Positions 1 to 8,226 of a stretch of 55,248 nt of DNA are shown in pieces. The notes beneath the pieces are model-generated. The model saw only the letters and a program-made list of their open reading frames with translations. It was not told the origin of the DNA and searched no databases. The stretch is from a virus. The DNA lies in IMG/VR virus record IMGVR_UViG_3300032083_002429, positions 1 through 55,248 of that record; one strand, 5' to 3'. A program made the translations under genes and the position numbers. Each line of letters starts with the position of its first letter. Within the stretch, counting starts at the first letter, position 1.

Positions 1-96
1 AATGGCGTAAATACGCTTGTAGCAGTCGAAAGCAGGGTCTTAAAAGCAGTTGAGAAAACAGCTCGTAAGGATGTGAATCAAATAGGTATCGTTTAG
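1..96 (+). CDS. C-terminal fragment of an unidentified protein
   Basis: An open frame enters from the left edge and ends at TAG 94-96, giving 31 residues with a charged helix-like tail (VESRVLKAVEKTARKDVNQ). The start lies outside the window. It is followed 36 nt later by the portal gene on the same strand, so it may belong to the virion module. I do not recognise the family; the piece is too short for a functional call. Confidence 0.45.
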   Translation, partial: NGVNTLVAVESRVLKAVEKTARKDVNQIGIV

Positions 97-132
97 GTTG
101 CTCAAATGAACAAAAAAGTGTAACATATTACT

Positions 133-1854
133 ATGGCTTGGAAAAAATATTTTAAAGACGCAAACACATCTCCCATTAGTGGAGAGAAAGTACCCAACTT
201 CGCGAAGAGGAACTACAGTTCTTATCTTCCAGACGTTTACACAGGACACCCCAACAGGATACAGAGATACTTCCAGTATGACCAAATGGATTCAGACTCG
301 GAGATCAATGCGGCACTGGACATCCTGGCAGAATTCTCAACACAACAGAACACAGAGAACGAGACACCTTTCGATCTCGTGTTCAAGGACGAGACAACGG
401 AACATGAGGTGAAACTTCTCAAGAAGGCCTTACAACAGTGGACCCATTCCAACCAATTCCAGAAGAGGATCTTCAGGATATTCAGGAACGCACTCAAGTA
501 CGGAGACTGTTTCTTCGTGAGGGATCCAGAGACCATGAAATGGTTGTACATAGACAACGCCAAAGTTGACAGGATCGTTGTGAACGAATCGGAGGGCAAG
601 AAACCCGAGCAGTACGTGATCAGAGACATCAACCCCAACCTACAGAGACTTTCAGCGACACAGATAACACCGAACCAGACCTATGGTGGTGCAGGAACTG
701 GTGGTGGAGGAGCAGGTGGCGGATATGGACAGAGCAACATGAACCAAGGCGCAGGTGCAAACATGGGCGGTGGTGGCGGAGCTGGTGGAAGATTCTACAA
801 GACCATGAACGCATACAACATCAATGCGGAACACGTGATACACATGAGTATGTCAGATGGACTGGACAACCTATTCCCATTCGGACAGTCAGTGCTGGAA
901 CAGGTGTTCAAGGTCTACAAACAGAAAGAATTACTAGAGGACGCAATCATAATCTACAGGGTTCAGAGAGCACCTGAGAGAAGAGTGTTCTACATCGACG
1001 TGGGTAACATGCCAACACACTTGGCCATGCAGTTCGTTGAGAGGGTCAAGAATGAGATCAACCAAAGAAGGATTCCAAGTGCATCGGGCGGGGCAAACTA
1101 CATAGATGCAACATACAACCCAATGAGTATAAACGAAGATTACTTCTTCCCACAGACGGCAGAGGGCAGGGGATCTAAAGTGGACACACTACCAGGTGGT
1201 ACAAACCTAGGTGAGATTGATGATCTAAGATTCTTCACCAACAAACTGTTCAGAGGATTGAGGATTCCAAGTTCTTACCTACCAACAGGTGCGGAAGATG
1301 GCGGACAACAGTACAATGATGGTAGGGTCGGAACAGCCTACATACAGGAATTGAGATTCAACAAATATTGTGCGAGATTGCAATCAATGTTGGCGACAAC
1401 GTTCGACGATGAGTTCAAACTTTGGATCAAGGGCAAGGGTTACAACATTGACAACAGCATGTTCTCCCTTAAACTGAACCCACCACAGAACTTTGCACAG
1501 TACAGACAGACAGAGATGGACCAAAGCAGGGTTGGAACGTTCACACAGGTGGCAGAACTGCCTTACATGAGTAAAAGATTCGCATTGAAAAGATATCTTG
1601 GACTCACTGAGGAAGAGATGGCAAGGAATGCTGAACTATGGGCCGAGGAAAACAACGTACCACAGAAGAAACAGACCAAGAACAATGAATTGAGACAGGG
1701 CGGCGTGACACAGTCAGGCATATCAAGTGACCTAGACCAGTTCGAGGAACCTGTAGCAGATGCAGATGCACCAGAACCGGGTGCACCACAACCGGGCGTG
1801 CCGGGACAGACTCCGGGAGGAGCAGGTGGCACAGGCGGAGGAGGCCAAGTATAA
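133..1854 (+). CDS. gp20: Portal vertex protein (T4 gp20-like)
   Basis: This 573-residue protein matches the T4 gp20 family: an N-terminal region of the type RNYSSYLPDVYTGHPNRIQRY, then a DSEINAALDILAEFS segment and the crown/wing region with FRGLRIPSSYLP. Family members form the dodecameric ring at the unique capsid vertex, which nucleates prohead assembly and serves as the DNA-packaging channel that binds gp17. The length is close to T4 gp20 (524 aa). The excess is a glycine-rich insertion at about residues 182-215 and a Pro/Gly-rich C-terminal tail. It precedes the core, protease, scaffold and capsid genes, as in T4. The ATG at 133 has no strong ribosome-binding site. Confidence 0.95.
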   Translation: MAWKKYFKDANTSPISGEKVPNFAKRNYSSYLPDVYTGHPNRIQRYFQYDQMDSDSEINAALDILAEFSTQQNTENETPFDLVFKDETTEHEVKLLKKALQQWTHSNQFQKRIFRIFRNALKYGDCFFVRDPETMKWLYIDNAKVDRIVVNESEGKKPEQYVIRDINPNLQRLSATQITPNQTYGGAGTGGGGAGGGYGQSNMNQGAGANMGGGGGAGGRFYKTMNAYNINAEHVIHMSMSDGLDNLFPFGQSVLEQVFKVYKQKELLEDAIIIYRVQRAPERRVFYIDVGNMPTHLAMQFVERVKNEINQRRIPSASGGANYIDATYNPMSINEDYFFPQTAEGRGSKVDTLPGGTNLGEIDDLRFFTNKLFRGLRIPSSYLPTGAEDGGQQYNDGRVGTAYIQELRFNKYCARLQSMLATTFDDEFKLWIKGKGYNIDNSMFSLKLNPPQNFAQYRQTEMDQSRVGTFTQVAELPYMSKRFALKRYLGLTEEEMARNAELWAEENNVPQKKQTKNNELRQGGVTQSGISSDLDQFEEPVADADAPEPGAPQPGVPGQTPGGAGGTGGGGQV

Positions 1855-1857
1855 TTG

Positions 1858-1865
1858 GTTAAATA
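1858..1865 (+). promoter_or_regulatory. Late-promoter-like box GTTAAATA
   Basis: The box ends 6 nt before the ATG at 1872. It resembles the T4 late -10 element TATAAATA. With T4-like initiation the transcript would start at or next to the ATG. Confidence 0.5.
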
Positions 1866-1871
1866 GTAGTA

Positions 1872-2114
1872 ATGAAACTAAACGAATTTTTCACACACAC
1901 GGCAAACGGTTTTGAACAGGACAAGACTTACGAACCGGAGAATGACATATCAGTGCTCGACGACAACGACACAAGGAAGACGAGAATGACACTGATACAG
2001 ATCAATTCCATGAGACTTGCATCAGAGGCACACGATGCTCAGCAAAAGGAAGAGGCAGTGTTCACACAAAAGATGTATGGACAACCTGCAGGAACAGACG
2101 ATCTAGCATTGTAG
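1872..2114 (+). CDS. Small conserved-type protein between portal and core genes
   Basis: The product has 80 residues, is acidic in its first half (YEPENDISVLDDNDTRKTR) and predicted helical in its second half. In T4 the gene after gp20 is the 80-aa core protein gp67, but this sequence does not look like gp67; the better gp67 candidate lies at 4298. The start at 1872 is chosen because it follows a TAAATA box by 6 nt and is the first ATG. Its position 17 nt after gp20, with the next gene starting 1 nt after its stop, suggests a head-assembly role, but the function is unknown. Confidence 0.75.
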   Translation: MKLNEFFTHTANGFEQDKTYEPENDISVLDDNDTRKTRMTLIQINSMRLASEAHDAQQKEEAVFTQKMYGQPAGTDDLAL

Positions 2115-2115
2115 T

Positions 2116-2736
2116 ATGGCCGAAGTAGCTTTCGTACTAGGGAATGGTGAATCTCGGAAGGGCATAGACATCGATGACCTAAAGAAACACGGAACTGTAT
2201 TTGCCTGTAACGGTGTTTACAGGACAGACAAACCTGACTTCCTGATCGCAGTTGACCCTAAAATGGTTTTAGAGATAGCCGAAAGCGATTATCTATTACA
2301 AAATAAAGTATATTCCAACTTCAACGCACAATACAACAAGAATCCCAAGATACTGGACCACGTGCAATGGTTCAAGCCAAGCCTGGGTTGGTCTAGCGGA
2401 CCCACGGCACTGAGGATGGCCTGTGATCGCGGATTCAAGGAAATATACATCCTGGGTTTTGACTACCAGGGGCTGTCAGAGGGCGGCAAGAACAACAGAT
2501 TCAAGGTCAACAACCTGTTCAAGGACAGCAGGAACTACAAGAAGGGCAACGAGCAGGCCACGTTCTTTGGCAACTGGATGAATCAGACTAAAAAATGCCT
2601 ACAGGATTATCCAGAGGTTAAATTCCACAGGGTGATACCCACGGGATGGTTCCAACCCAAGGATCTCGCATGGAAAGGCAACATAGATCATCCAAGCACA
2701 GAAGAATTCCTCGAAAAGTTTAATCTTACACGTTAA
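2116..2736 (+). CDS. Sialyltransferase-fold / DUF115-like enzyme, copy 1
   Basis: This 206-residue protein opens with a Rossmann-type nucleotide-binding signature (VLGNGESRKGID), followed by FACNGVYR, PDFLIAVD, SSGPTALRMA and the strand-helix motif KEIYILGFDYQG. This order matches the fold shared by bacterial CstII-type sialyltransferases (GT42) and MptE/DUF115 proteins. CstII has IIAGNGPS near its N-terminus and a GYKEIYLSGIDFY segment near its C-terminus. The likely role is glycosyl transfer from a nucleotide sugar, by inference. It starts 1 nt after the preceding stop, so it is translated with the head genes, an odd place for such an enzyme. A paralogue lies at 53391-54152. The acceptor and donor are unknown. 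Confidence 0.7.
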   Translation: MAEVAFVLGNGESRKGIDIDDLKKHGTVFACNGVYRTDKPDFLIAVDPKMVLEIAESDYLLQNKVYSNFNAQYNKNPKILDHVQWFKPSLGWSSGPTALRMACDRGFKEIYILGFDYQGLSEGGKNNRFKVNNLFKDSRNYKKGNEQATFFGNWMNQTKKCLQDYPEVKFHRVIPTGWFQPKDLAWKGNIDHPSTEEFLEKFNLTR

Positions 2737-2774
2737 ATCCACTATATTTTTGGTAAATATCCGTACAGACTGGT

Positions 2775-2852
2775 ATGTATAAAGGTCCAGTGGATCTCCA
2801 AAAAATGTTCACTGCACTGTATAGAGGTATCAAAGTAGCAATCATGCTATAA
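2775..2852 (+). CDS. Possible 25-residue peptide
   Basis: A short ORF (MYKGPVDLQKMFTALYRGIK and five more residues) lies in the 146-nt gap between the sialyltransferase-fold gene and the next structural gene. A GGTAAATA box lies at 2752-2759, 15 nt upstream, farther than in the leaderless genes. The peptide has a positively charged amphipathic character. There is no independent support, so this is a tentative call. Confidence 0.25.
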   Translation: MYKGPVDLQKMFTALYRGIKVAIML

Positions 2853-2882
2853 CAGTCATAACCCATATAAAGGAGAAAAAAT

Positions 2883-3476
2883 ATGGCAACTCGAAAACTC
2901 TTAGGTAAAGTAATTGCCCAAGCTAGAGCTTCACACACAGGTAGAGACGGAGATTTATTCTTCGATGATTCAAGCAATCAGTTCTTTATCTCAGATGGAT
3001 CTACAGCTGGCGGTGTTCCTTTGGCTTTGAACCATAAAATAAATATCGTAGCGAGTACGGCGTCAACACTAGCACCCACAATAGCTCAGTCAGGTAGTAT
3101 CTTTACTATCACTGCGGCGGCAGGTTGTGTTGTAACTTTACCAGCGGCGACGGCAGGTTTGAACTACGGTTTCCACTTAGCGGCGACTGTGACTTCAAAC
3201 ACATTCACGATAAATGCGGCAAGTTCATCAGACACTTTACAAGGAGCTATCACGTGTGTTGACAAAGACACTCTAGGTAGTGTTGTGGCTACGAACGCAG
3301 GTGCTACATTGGCAATTGACTGTCCGATCGCGGCTGACCACCAAATCGTACAAGACGGTGACACAAAAGGTAGATTCATAGGAACAAAGATCGACTACGT
3401 TTGTATCACAGATGCAATCTGGCACGTGAGTGGTGTAAGTTTCCACGACGGATCTGTTGCAACTATGTTTACATAG
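2883..3476 (+). CDS. Small virion structural protein, fibre/decoration type
   Basis: This 197-residue Ala/Thr/Ser-rich, beta-type protein has an N-terminal module GRDGDLFFDDSSNQFFISDG. The module resembles the N-terminal attachment modules of the downstream fibre proteins at 10218 (EDGYLAVDVDTGTLRLGDG) and the small protein at 9511. The remainder looks like a single beta domain with few charged residues. A strong Shine-Dalgarno sequence (AAGGAG) precedes the ATG, suggesting abundant expression, and a hairpin terminator follows. A capsid decoration or short fibre role is inferred from composition and position in the head module; no specific family is recognised. Confidence 0.7.
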   Translation: MATRKLLGKVIAQARASHTGRDGDLFFDDSSNQFFISDGSTAGGVPLALNHKINIVASTASTLAPTIAQSGSIFTITAAAGCVVTLPAATAGLNYGFHLAATVTSNTFTINAASSSDTLQGAITCVDKDTLGSVVATNAGATLAIDCPIAADHQIVQDGDTKGRFIGTKIDYVCITDAIWHVSGVSFHDGSVATMFT

Positions 3477-3530
3477 ACCAACCCCGGATGGTATACGAGA
3501 GTATATCAGGATTGGTTCGTATCAATTTCC

Positions 3531-3564
3531 AAAAGCGGTGTCTGTTTTTTCAGGCATCGCTTTT
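3531..3564 (+). terminator. Hairpin terminator after the 2883 gene
   Basis: AAAAGCG at 3531-3537 pairs with CGCTTTT at 3558-3564. Additional inner pairing (TG/CA and TCTG/CAGG with wobble) surrounds a six-T loop. It sits between a structural gene and the late box at 3571, so it likely separates two transcription units. Confidence 0.65.
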
Positions 3565-3570
3565 GGTGTT

Positions 3571-3578
3571 TATAAATA
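3571..3578 (+). promoter_or_regulatory. Perfect T4-type late promoter TATAAATA
   Basis: The box matches the T4 late consensus exactly and ends 7 nt before the ATG at 3586, directly after a terminator hairpin. The expected start site falls at the start codon. Confidence 0.75.
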
Positions 3579-3585
3579 TCCATAC

Positions 3586-3891
3586 ATGGCACGCATCCAA
3601 AAGGACAAAAACTGGAATTGGAAAGACATCAGGTACATTGATCCGGACACAGAAGTAACATGTTCTGGAGGACTCGATGGTAAACCAAAACACGACCCAA
3701 CTCACATGGTTATGGGCATCAATGACGTCGTGCTGGTCTGCCCCCTCTGTGATACAATCTACGGCAACGAAGAAAGAATGAACGGTGTGGGTGTTCAAGC
3801 CCAGATGGCAGAAGCGGAAAGAAGAAAAGAAATTAACAATAACAAGTCCTTACTGAAAGTAGATCCTAGTCAAAGGATCAATAAGAAATAA
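3586..3891 (+). CDS. Small putative zinc-binding protein, paralogue A
   Basis: The product has 101 residues. A potential metal site is formed by C24 in a CSGGLDG context, His residues in KPKHDPTH and a CPLC pair near the middle (VLVCPLCDTIYGNEERM). The C-terminal third is a basic, Asn-rich helix. The ATG at 3586 is preferred to the longer frame from 3457, because the extra residues run through the terminator and promoter. The next gene encodes a recognisable paralogue with the same C...H...CxxC layout. The function is unknown; similar small zinc-ribbon proteins in phages often bind nucleic acid, but nothing here proves that. Confidence 0.7.
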   Translation: MARIQKDKNWNWKDIRYIDPDTEVTCSGGLDGKPKHDPTHMVMGINDVVLVCPLCDTIYGNEERMNGVGVQAQMAEAERRKEINNNKSLLKVDPSQRINKK

Positions 3892-3902
3892 CGAATAGTC
3901 AG

Positions 3903-4190
3903 ATGGCAATACACAAAATCAATTTGAAAGAGATGAACTTGGTGTCTAATGCCAACACAGAGGGCACTTGGGAAAATGCGTTCATATGTTATGGTCCAGG
4001 ACCAAAAGGCATAGAACACGAGGGGATAAAATACACCTATGGTTCACAGGACAAGATATTGTTCTGCAACGTGTGTGGACAGTCTTGGGGATGGCAGGAA
4101 AGGTTATCTGCTGATCTTAATAAAATAGATCAAATAAATGATAGTAAACGCGGACTCTTCAATAATATTAAAAAACAAATAGACAAATAA
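3903..4190 (+). CDS. Small putative zinc-binding protein, paralogue B
   Basis: This 95-residue protein shares the architecture of its upstream neighbour: a first Cys in FICYGPGPKG, a His in IEHEGIKY and the pair in ILFCNVCGQSWGWQERL, then a basic helical tail. The stretch ILFCNVCGQSWGWQERL aligns with VLVCPLCDTIYGNEERM. It begins 11 nt after the first gene and probably shares its transcript. This looks like an old tandem duplication in the head cluster. The function is not recognised. Confidence 0.7.
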   Translation: MAIHKINLKEMNLVSNANTEGTWENAFICYGPGPKGIEHEGIKYTYGSQDKILFCNVCGQSWGWQERLSADLNKIDQINDSKRGLFNNIKKQIDK

Positions 4191-4240
4191 CAAAAAACGC
4201 CATATTAAACCACCTTTCAGCACCGTTTTCTCACCTTTAC

Positions 4241-4248
4241 AGTAAATA
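4241..4248 (+). promoter_or_regulatory. Possible late box AGTAAATA upstream of core gene
   Basis: The box ends 49 nt before the ATG at 4298, leaving room for a leader that carries the AAAGGAG ribosome-binding site. The match to the late consensus is partial. The rest of the 107-nt gap shows only a short ACTTATAAGT palindrome near 4254. Confidence 0.35.
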
Positions 4249-4297
4249 CAAACACTTATAAGTACAAATCTTACGTAAAACAAAGGAGCACGTGTAA

Positions 4298-5215
4298 ATG
4301 TCAAACAATAAATTTGAAAGTTTATTAGAATTACTGATAAACGAAGAAAATGATAAAGCAGAAGCTTTATTTCATGAAATCGTAGTAGAAAAATCTAGAG
4401 ATATCTACGAGAACCTAGCAGACGAGTCTGCAGAAGAATCAAAAGAAGATGCTAAAGTTGACGAAACTACCGAAGAAGCTAAATCAGACGAGCAGGTTGA
4501 TGAAGTGGTAGAAATCGAAGACGAAGCTACAGAATCAGAAACTACTGAAGAAGAATCAATTGAAGAAATGGGCGGCGACGCTACTGACGAATTGGTTAAA
4601 GACATCTCAGCAGATCAAGAAGGCGAGCACGATGCAATGGACAAACCAGAGATGGACATGGACAAAGATGCAGAAGGTGACGCAGAAGGTGATGTTGAAG
4701 ACAGAGTAGTTGACTTAGAAGATGCTTTAGACGAACTAAAAGCAGAATTCGAAGCAATGATGGGTGACAAAAAAGATGGCGAAGAAGACAAAGAAGACGA
4801 GTCTTTGGAAATGCCAGCTGTTGAAACTCAGCCAGAAATGTCATATGAAGGCAAGAAAGACATGATGGCCGGCAAGAAAATGGATAAAGAAAAAATGAAA
4901 GAGTACAAAAATCCAGTGAAAGCCGATCATGCAGATCATTCAGACAAAGCGGCAAAAGGTGCAACACCAGTTGTAGGCGGATCAAAAGTTAAAACAGGCG
5001 CAAGCGGTTCTAACATGACTCAAGCACAAGCGGACAGCGGTAGTGCAGGTGCATCGACTTCCATTAATGGATCGTCAACACCTCAGAAAATGGCTGGTGA
5101 GTTTGAAAACACAGGTGGAAAAGCTAGAGGTACTTCAATGAAATCTCCAGCTCCTAAGCCAGTTACAGCTGACGGATCAGAAAAATCTGCAAAATCACCA
5201 ATCTCAGGCAAGTAA
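4298..5215 (+). CDS. gp67: Prohead core protein (gp67-like, extended)
   Basis: The 305-residue product begins with a short helix (SLLELLINEENDKAEALFHE) followed by VEKSRDIYENLADE. This is the same layout as T4 gp67, a small acidic prohead core protein cleaved by gp21. A very acidic stretch follows at about residues 45-180, then a Lys/Gly/Ser-rich tail ending in SAKSPISGK. T4 gp67 is only 80 aa, so the tail is an extension of the kind seen in marine T4-like phages. It has a strong ribosome-binding site and lies just upstream of the protease, scaffold and capsid genes. The family assignment rests on the N-terminus, composition and position. Confidence 0.7.
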   Translation: MSNNKFESLLELLINEENDKAEALFHEIVVEKSRDIYENLADESAEESKEDAKVDETTEEAKSDEQVDEVVEIEDEATESETTEEESIEEMGGDATDELVKDISADQEGEHDAMDKPEMDMDKDAEGDAEGDVEDRVVDLEDALDELKAEFEAMMGDKKDGEEDKEDESLEMPAVETQPEMSYEGKKDMMAGKKMDKEKMKEYKNPVKADHADHSDKAAKGATPVVGGSKVKTGASGSNMTQAQADSGSAGASTSINGSSTPQKMAGEFENTGGKARGTSMKSPAPKPVTADGSEKSAKSPISGK

Positions 5216-5250
5216 TTGCTAGAGACTGTTGATAACAAGGAGGTCATCGG

Positions 5251-5880
5251 ATGTCATCACTATATCTAAGAGAGAATCTAACTTTTAACGAAGCCAGATT
5301 ACAGATCTTACACGAGAACGAGGGTAAGGATTTGTACATGAAAGGTATCTGTATTCAAGGTGGGATTAAAAATGCTAATCAGAGAACGTACCCAGTGCAG
5401 GAGATTGCGAAAGCAACCAAAACACTGAACGATCAGATTACATCAGGATACTCTGTGTTAGGTGAAGTGGATCACCCGGATGATTTAAAGATTAATTTGG
5501 ACCGTGTGTCCCACATGATTACAGAGATGTGGATGGACGGACCAAATGGATACGGTAAGATGAAAATCTTACCAACACCAATGGGCCAACTTGTCAAAAC
5601 TATGTTGGAATCAGGTGTGAAACTAGGCGTATCAAGTAGAGGATCTGGAAACATGTCCGAGTACGGAAACGGCGAAGTTTCAGACTTCGAGATCATCACA
5701 GTAGATGTTGTAGCCCAACCTTCGGCACCAGGTGCTTACCCCACGCCAATTTACGAACACCTAATGAATACAAAAGGTGGTAACATGGCAAAAGGTTTGG
5801 CGGCAGAAGTTAGAAATGACCCAAAAGCACAGAAGTTCCTCAAAGAGGCGTTAACAAACATAATAAAGGACCTAAAATAA
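5251..5880 (+). CDS. gp21: Prohead core scaffold protease (gp21-like)
   Basis: The 209-residue product is a herpesvirus-type serine protease of the T4 gp21 family (T4: 212 aa). The catalytic His is visible as H75 in GEVDHP and the catalytic Ser as S128/S129 in GVSSRGSG; D152 lies in a following ITVDVV strand. The family cleaves core and capsid proteins after (L/I)-x-E once the prohead is complete, then digests itself. An AAGGAGG ribosome-binding site precedes the ATG. Its stop codon overlaps the gp22 start by 1 nt, indicating translational coupling. Confidence 0.93.
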   Translation: MSSLYLRENLTFNEARLQILHENEGKDLYMKGICIQGGIKNANQRTYPVQEIAKATKTLNDQITSGYSVLGEVDHPDDLKINLDRVSHMITEMWMDGPNGYGKMKILPTPMGQLVKTMLESGVKLGVSSRGSGNMSEYGNGEVSDFEIITVDVVAQPSAPGAYPTPIYEHLMNTKGGNMAKGLAAEVRNDPKAQKFLKEALTNIIKDLK

Positions 5881-6944
5881 TGATTGATGCAATATCAAAA
5901 TTGGTTGAGTCAGGAGCAATATCAGAAGATGTTCAAAAAAGTATCTCTGAAGCTTGGGATTCAAAAATCAAAGAAAACAAAGAACAAGTAGGTGCGGAAT
6001 TGAGAGAAGAATTCGCAAAAAGATATGAACACGACAAAGGGAACATGATCGAAGCCATCGACAAGATGATGGGCGAGAAGTTAAGCGAAGAGATCTCGAA
6101 GTTCGTTGAAGACAGAAAAGCACTTGCACAAGAAAAAATCGCCTACAAAGAAAACGTAGGCAAACATTCTGCTAAATTAGAATCATTTATGCTTTCTAAA
6201 CTGTCAGAAGAGTTGAAAGAACTACACGGCGACCGAAAAGGTGTCCACGAAAACTTCAAGAAGATGGAAGAATTCGTAGTAGGTGCTCTTGCAAAAGAAA
6301 TCAAAGAGTTCCACGAAGACAAAAAAGGCGTTGTGGAGACGAAAGTCAAACTAGTAGCCGAGGCCAAAAAACAAATGGCCAAGATGAAAGAGGCTTTCAT
6401 AACAAGATCTGCTAAGGTTGTAGAGTCTGCTGTAAACAAAAAACTTGCTGAAGAGCTATCTGCTCTTAAGGAAGACATCACAGCGGCAAGAACAGTGAAC
6501 TTTGGCAAGAAAATATTCGAAGCGTTTGCTTCAGAGTACCAGGCATCTTACTTAAATGAGAAATCTGAGACTTCGAAGATGATGAAAGTTGTGGATGAAA
6601 CTACACTTAAATTGAAAGACGCGGAGAAGGCTATCGAAGAGAAACAAGCGGTGATTGAATCGGCGTATGCTGAGTCCAAAAGACAGGCAGATTTGATGGA
6701 ACGTAAGGAAAAGATGGCTGAGATGCTCAATCCGTTGGGCAAAGAAAAGAGTGAAGTTATGAGTCAACTGTTGGAATCAGTTCAAACAGCGAAACTTGAA
6801 GCATCATTCAACAAGTATCTACCACATGTGATGGCTGACAAAGCAGTTAAAGGAGCTACGAAAGTACTTTCTGAGAGCGGCGGAGACAGAGCACCTAGGG
6901 AAGATGCTGACTTAACAAATATCCGTAAATTAGCGGGTATATAA
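5880..6944 (+). CDS. gp22: Major prohead scaffolding core protein (gp22-like)
   Basis: The 354 residues are almost entirely Lys/Glu-rich alpha helix, with predicted coiled coil from about 30 to 330, as expected for the T4 gp22 scaffold around which gp23 assembles. It follows the protease directly (1-nt overlap) and precedes the capsid gene, the conserved T4 order. The C-terminus LTNIRKLAGI carries a LxxLAG-type motif that recurs in other proteins of this window (33040-33072, 30471-30491). T4 gp22 is 269 aa, so this one is longer. In the family it is degraded by gp21 during maturation. Confidence 0.9.
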   Translation: MIDAISKLVESGAISEDVQKSISEAWDSKIKENKEQVGAELREEFAKRYEHDKGNMIEAIDKMMGEKLSEEISKFVEDRKALAQEKIAYKENVGKHSAKLESFMLSKLSEELKELHGDRKGVHENFKKMEEFVVGALAKEIKEFHEDKKGVVETKVKLVAEAKKQMAKMKEAFITRSAKVVESAVNKKLAEELSALKEDITAARTVNFGKKIFEAFASEYQASYLNEKSETSKMMKVVDETTLKLKDAEKAIEEKQAVIESAYAESKRQADLMERKEKMAEMLNPLGKEKSEVMSQLLESVQTAKLEASFNKYLPHVMADKAVKGATKVLSESGGDRAPREDADLTNIRKLAGI

Positions 6945-6970
6945 TTAACTAAACTAAAGGAAGATTACAA

Positions 6971-8143
6971 ATGTCAGATATATTTGAATCAAAATGGGGC
7001 GAAACTAAACAGGCCCTTACAGAAGGTTTAGCAGGCAACAAGAAAAAGACTATGGATGTTATCTTAGAAAACACTAAGAGATACCTTTCAGAGCAGTCTA
7101 CAGCAGGTGCGACATCTGCCGGTAACGTTGCTACGTTAAACAGAGTTATCCTACCAGTAATCAGAAGGGTTATGCCTACTGTTATTGCAAACGAAATCGT
7201 TGGTGTACAACCGATGACTGGTCCTGTAGGACAAATTCACACACTAAGAATAAGATATGCAGATACAGTTGCGTCAAACACGACAGCAGGTGAAGAAGCA
7301 CTATCTCCTTTCAAAATTGCGAAAGCATACTCTGGTAACCAGAACAACACAACTCCAAAAGCGGCTTCAACAGCTTCTTTAGAGGGAACACCTGGTAAAA
7401 GATTATCAATCCAGATCTTGAAACAACCGGTTGAAGCGAAGTCTAGAAAATTATCAGCTAGATGGACGTTTGAAGCGGCTCAAGATGCTCAAGCACAACA
7501 AGGTATCGATGTAGAAGCAGAAATCATGGCGGCATTAGCTCAAGAGATCACTGCAGAAATCGATCAAGAAGTAATTGGTTCATTAAGAACATTAGCTGGA
7601 ACGGCTTCTGAGACTTTTGACCAATCTGCTGTATCTGGTACGGCTACTTTCGTTGGTGATGAACACGCGGCATTGGCTGTTCTTATCAACAGAGTTGCAA
7701 ACCAAATCGCAACAAGAACAAGAAGAGGCGCTGGAAACTACGCAGTAGTATCTCCAACAGCTTTGACTGTTCTTCAATCAGCAACTACTTCAGCGTTCGC
7801 AAGATCGACTGAGGGAACTTTTGAAGCGCCTACAAATACTAAATTTGTTGGAACTTTAAACGGTGCTATGAGAGTGTACGTTGACGCTTACGCGGCAGAC
7901 GCCACTTCAGTACTTGTAGGTTACAAAGGAGCAAGTGAGGCAGACGCACCAGCGTTCTATTGTCCTTACATTCCTTTAATGTCTTCAGGTGTTGTGCTTG
8001 ATCCATCTACTTTCGAACCAGTAGTAGGCTTCTTAACAAGATATGGCTATGTAGAGTTAACAAACACTGCATCATCTCTTGGTAACGCGGCTGACTACGT
8101 TGGATTAGTAGCTGTAACATCAGCGAACTTAAAATTCAAATAA
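6971..8143 (+). CDS. gp23: Major capsid protein (gp23-like)
   Basis: This 390-residue HK97-fold capsid protein is shorter than T4 gp23 (521 aa), implying loss of insertion domains. The N-terminus contains RYLSE-Q at residues 37-42, which fits the gp21 cleavage rule (L/I)-x-E, so about 41 residues would be removed at maturation. Family-like segments include VGVQPMTGPVGQIHTLR and LSARWTFEAAQDAQAQQGIDV. An AAAGGAAG ribosome-binding site precedes the ATG and a strong terminator follows the stop codon, matching high late expression. It is the third of the coupled 21-22-23 set. Confidence 0.95.
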   Translation: MSDIFESKWGETKQALTEGLAGNKKKTMDVILENTKRYLSEQSTAGATSAGNVATLNRVILPVIRRVMPTVIANEIVGVQPMTGPVGQIHTLRIRYADTVASNTTAGEEALSPFKIAKAYSGNQNNTTPKAASTASLEGTPGKRLSIQILKQPVEAKSRKLSARWTFEAAQDAQAQQGIDVEAEIMAALAQEITAEIDQEVIGSLRTLAGTASETFDQSAVSGTATFVGDEHAALAVLINRVANQIATRTRRGAGNYAVVSPTALTVLQSATTSAFARSTEGTFEAPTNTKFVGTLNGAMRVYVDAYAADATSVLVGYKGASEADAPAFYCPYIPLMSSGVVLDPSTFEPVVGFLTRYGYVELTNTASSLGNAADYVGLVAVTSANLKFK

Positions 8144-8167
8144 TCCTAGATTATTTTATTTTCAAGG

Positions 8168-8195
8168 AAAGGCGGCTTTATGTCGCCTTTTTTTG
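8168..8195 (+). terminator. Intrinsic terminator after gp23
   Basis: AAAGGCG at 8168-8174 pairs with CGCCTTT at 8184-8190 around a 9-nt loop, followed by a run of T. It ends the capsid transcription unit. Confidence 0.85.
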
Positions 8196-8213
8196 TGGCG
8201 GTACTATCTAACA

Positions 8214-8221
8214 TTTAAATA
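8214..8221 (+). promoter_or_regulatory. Late-promoter-like box TTTAAATA
   Basis: The box ends 5 nt before the GTG start at 8227, just after the gp23 terminator. It would yield a leaderless mRNA that begins with GTG. Confidence 0.55.
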
Positions 8222-8226
8222 GTCAC

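Noticed and set aside
3457-3585. Upstream extension of the 3586 protein
   Set aside because: The extension runs through a terminator hairpin and the TATAAATA box, so the ATG at 3586 is better.
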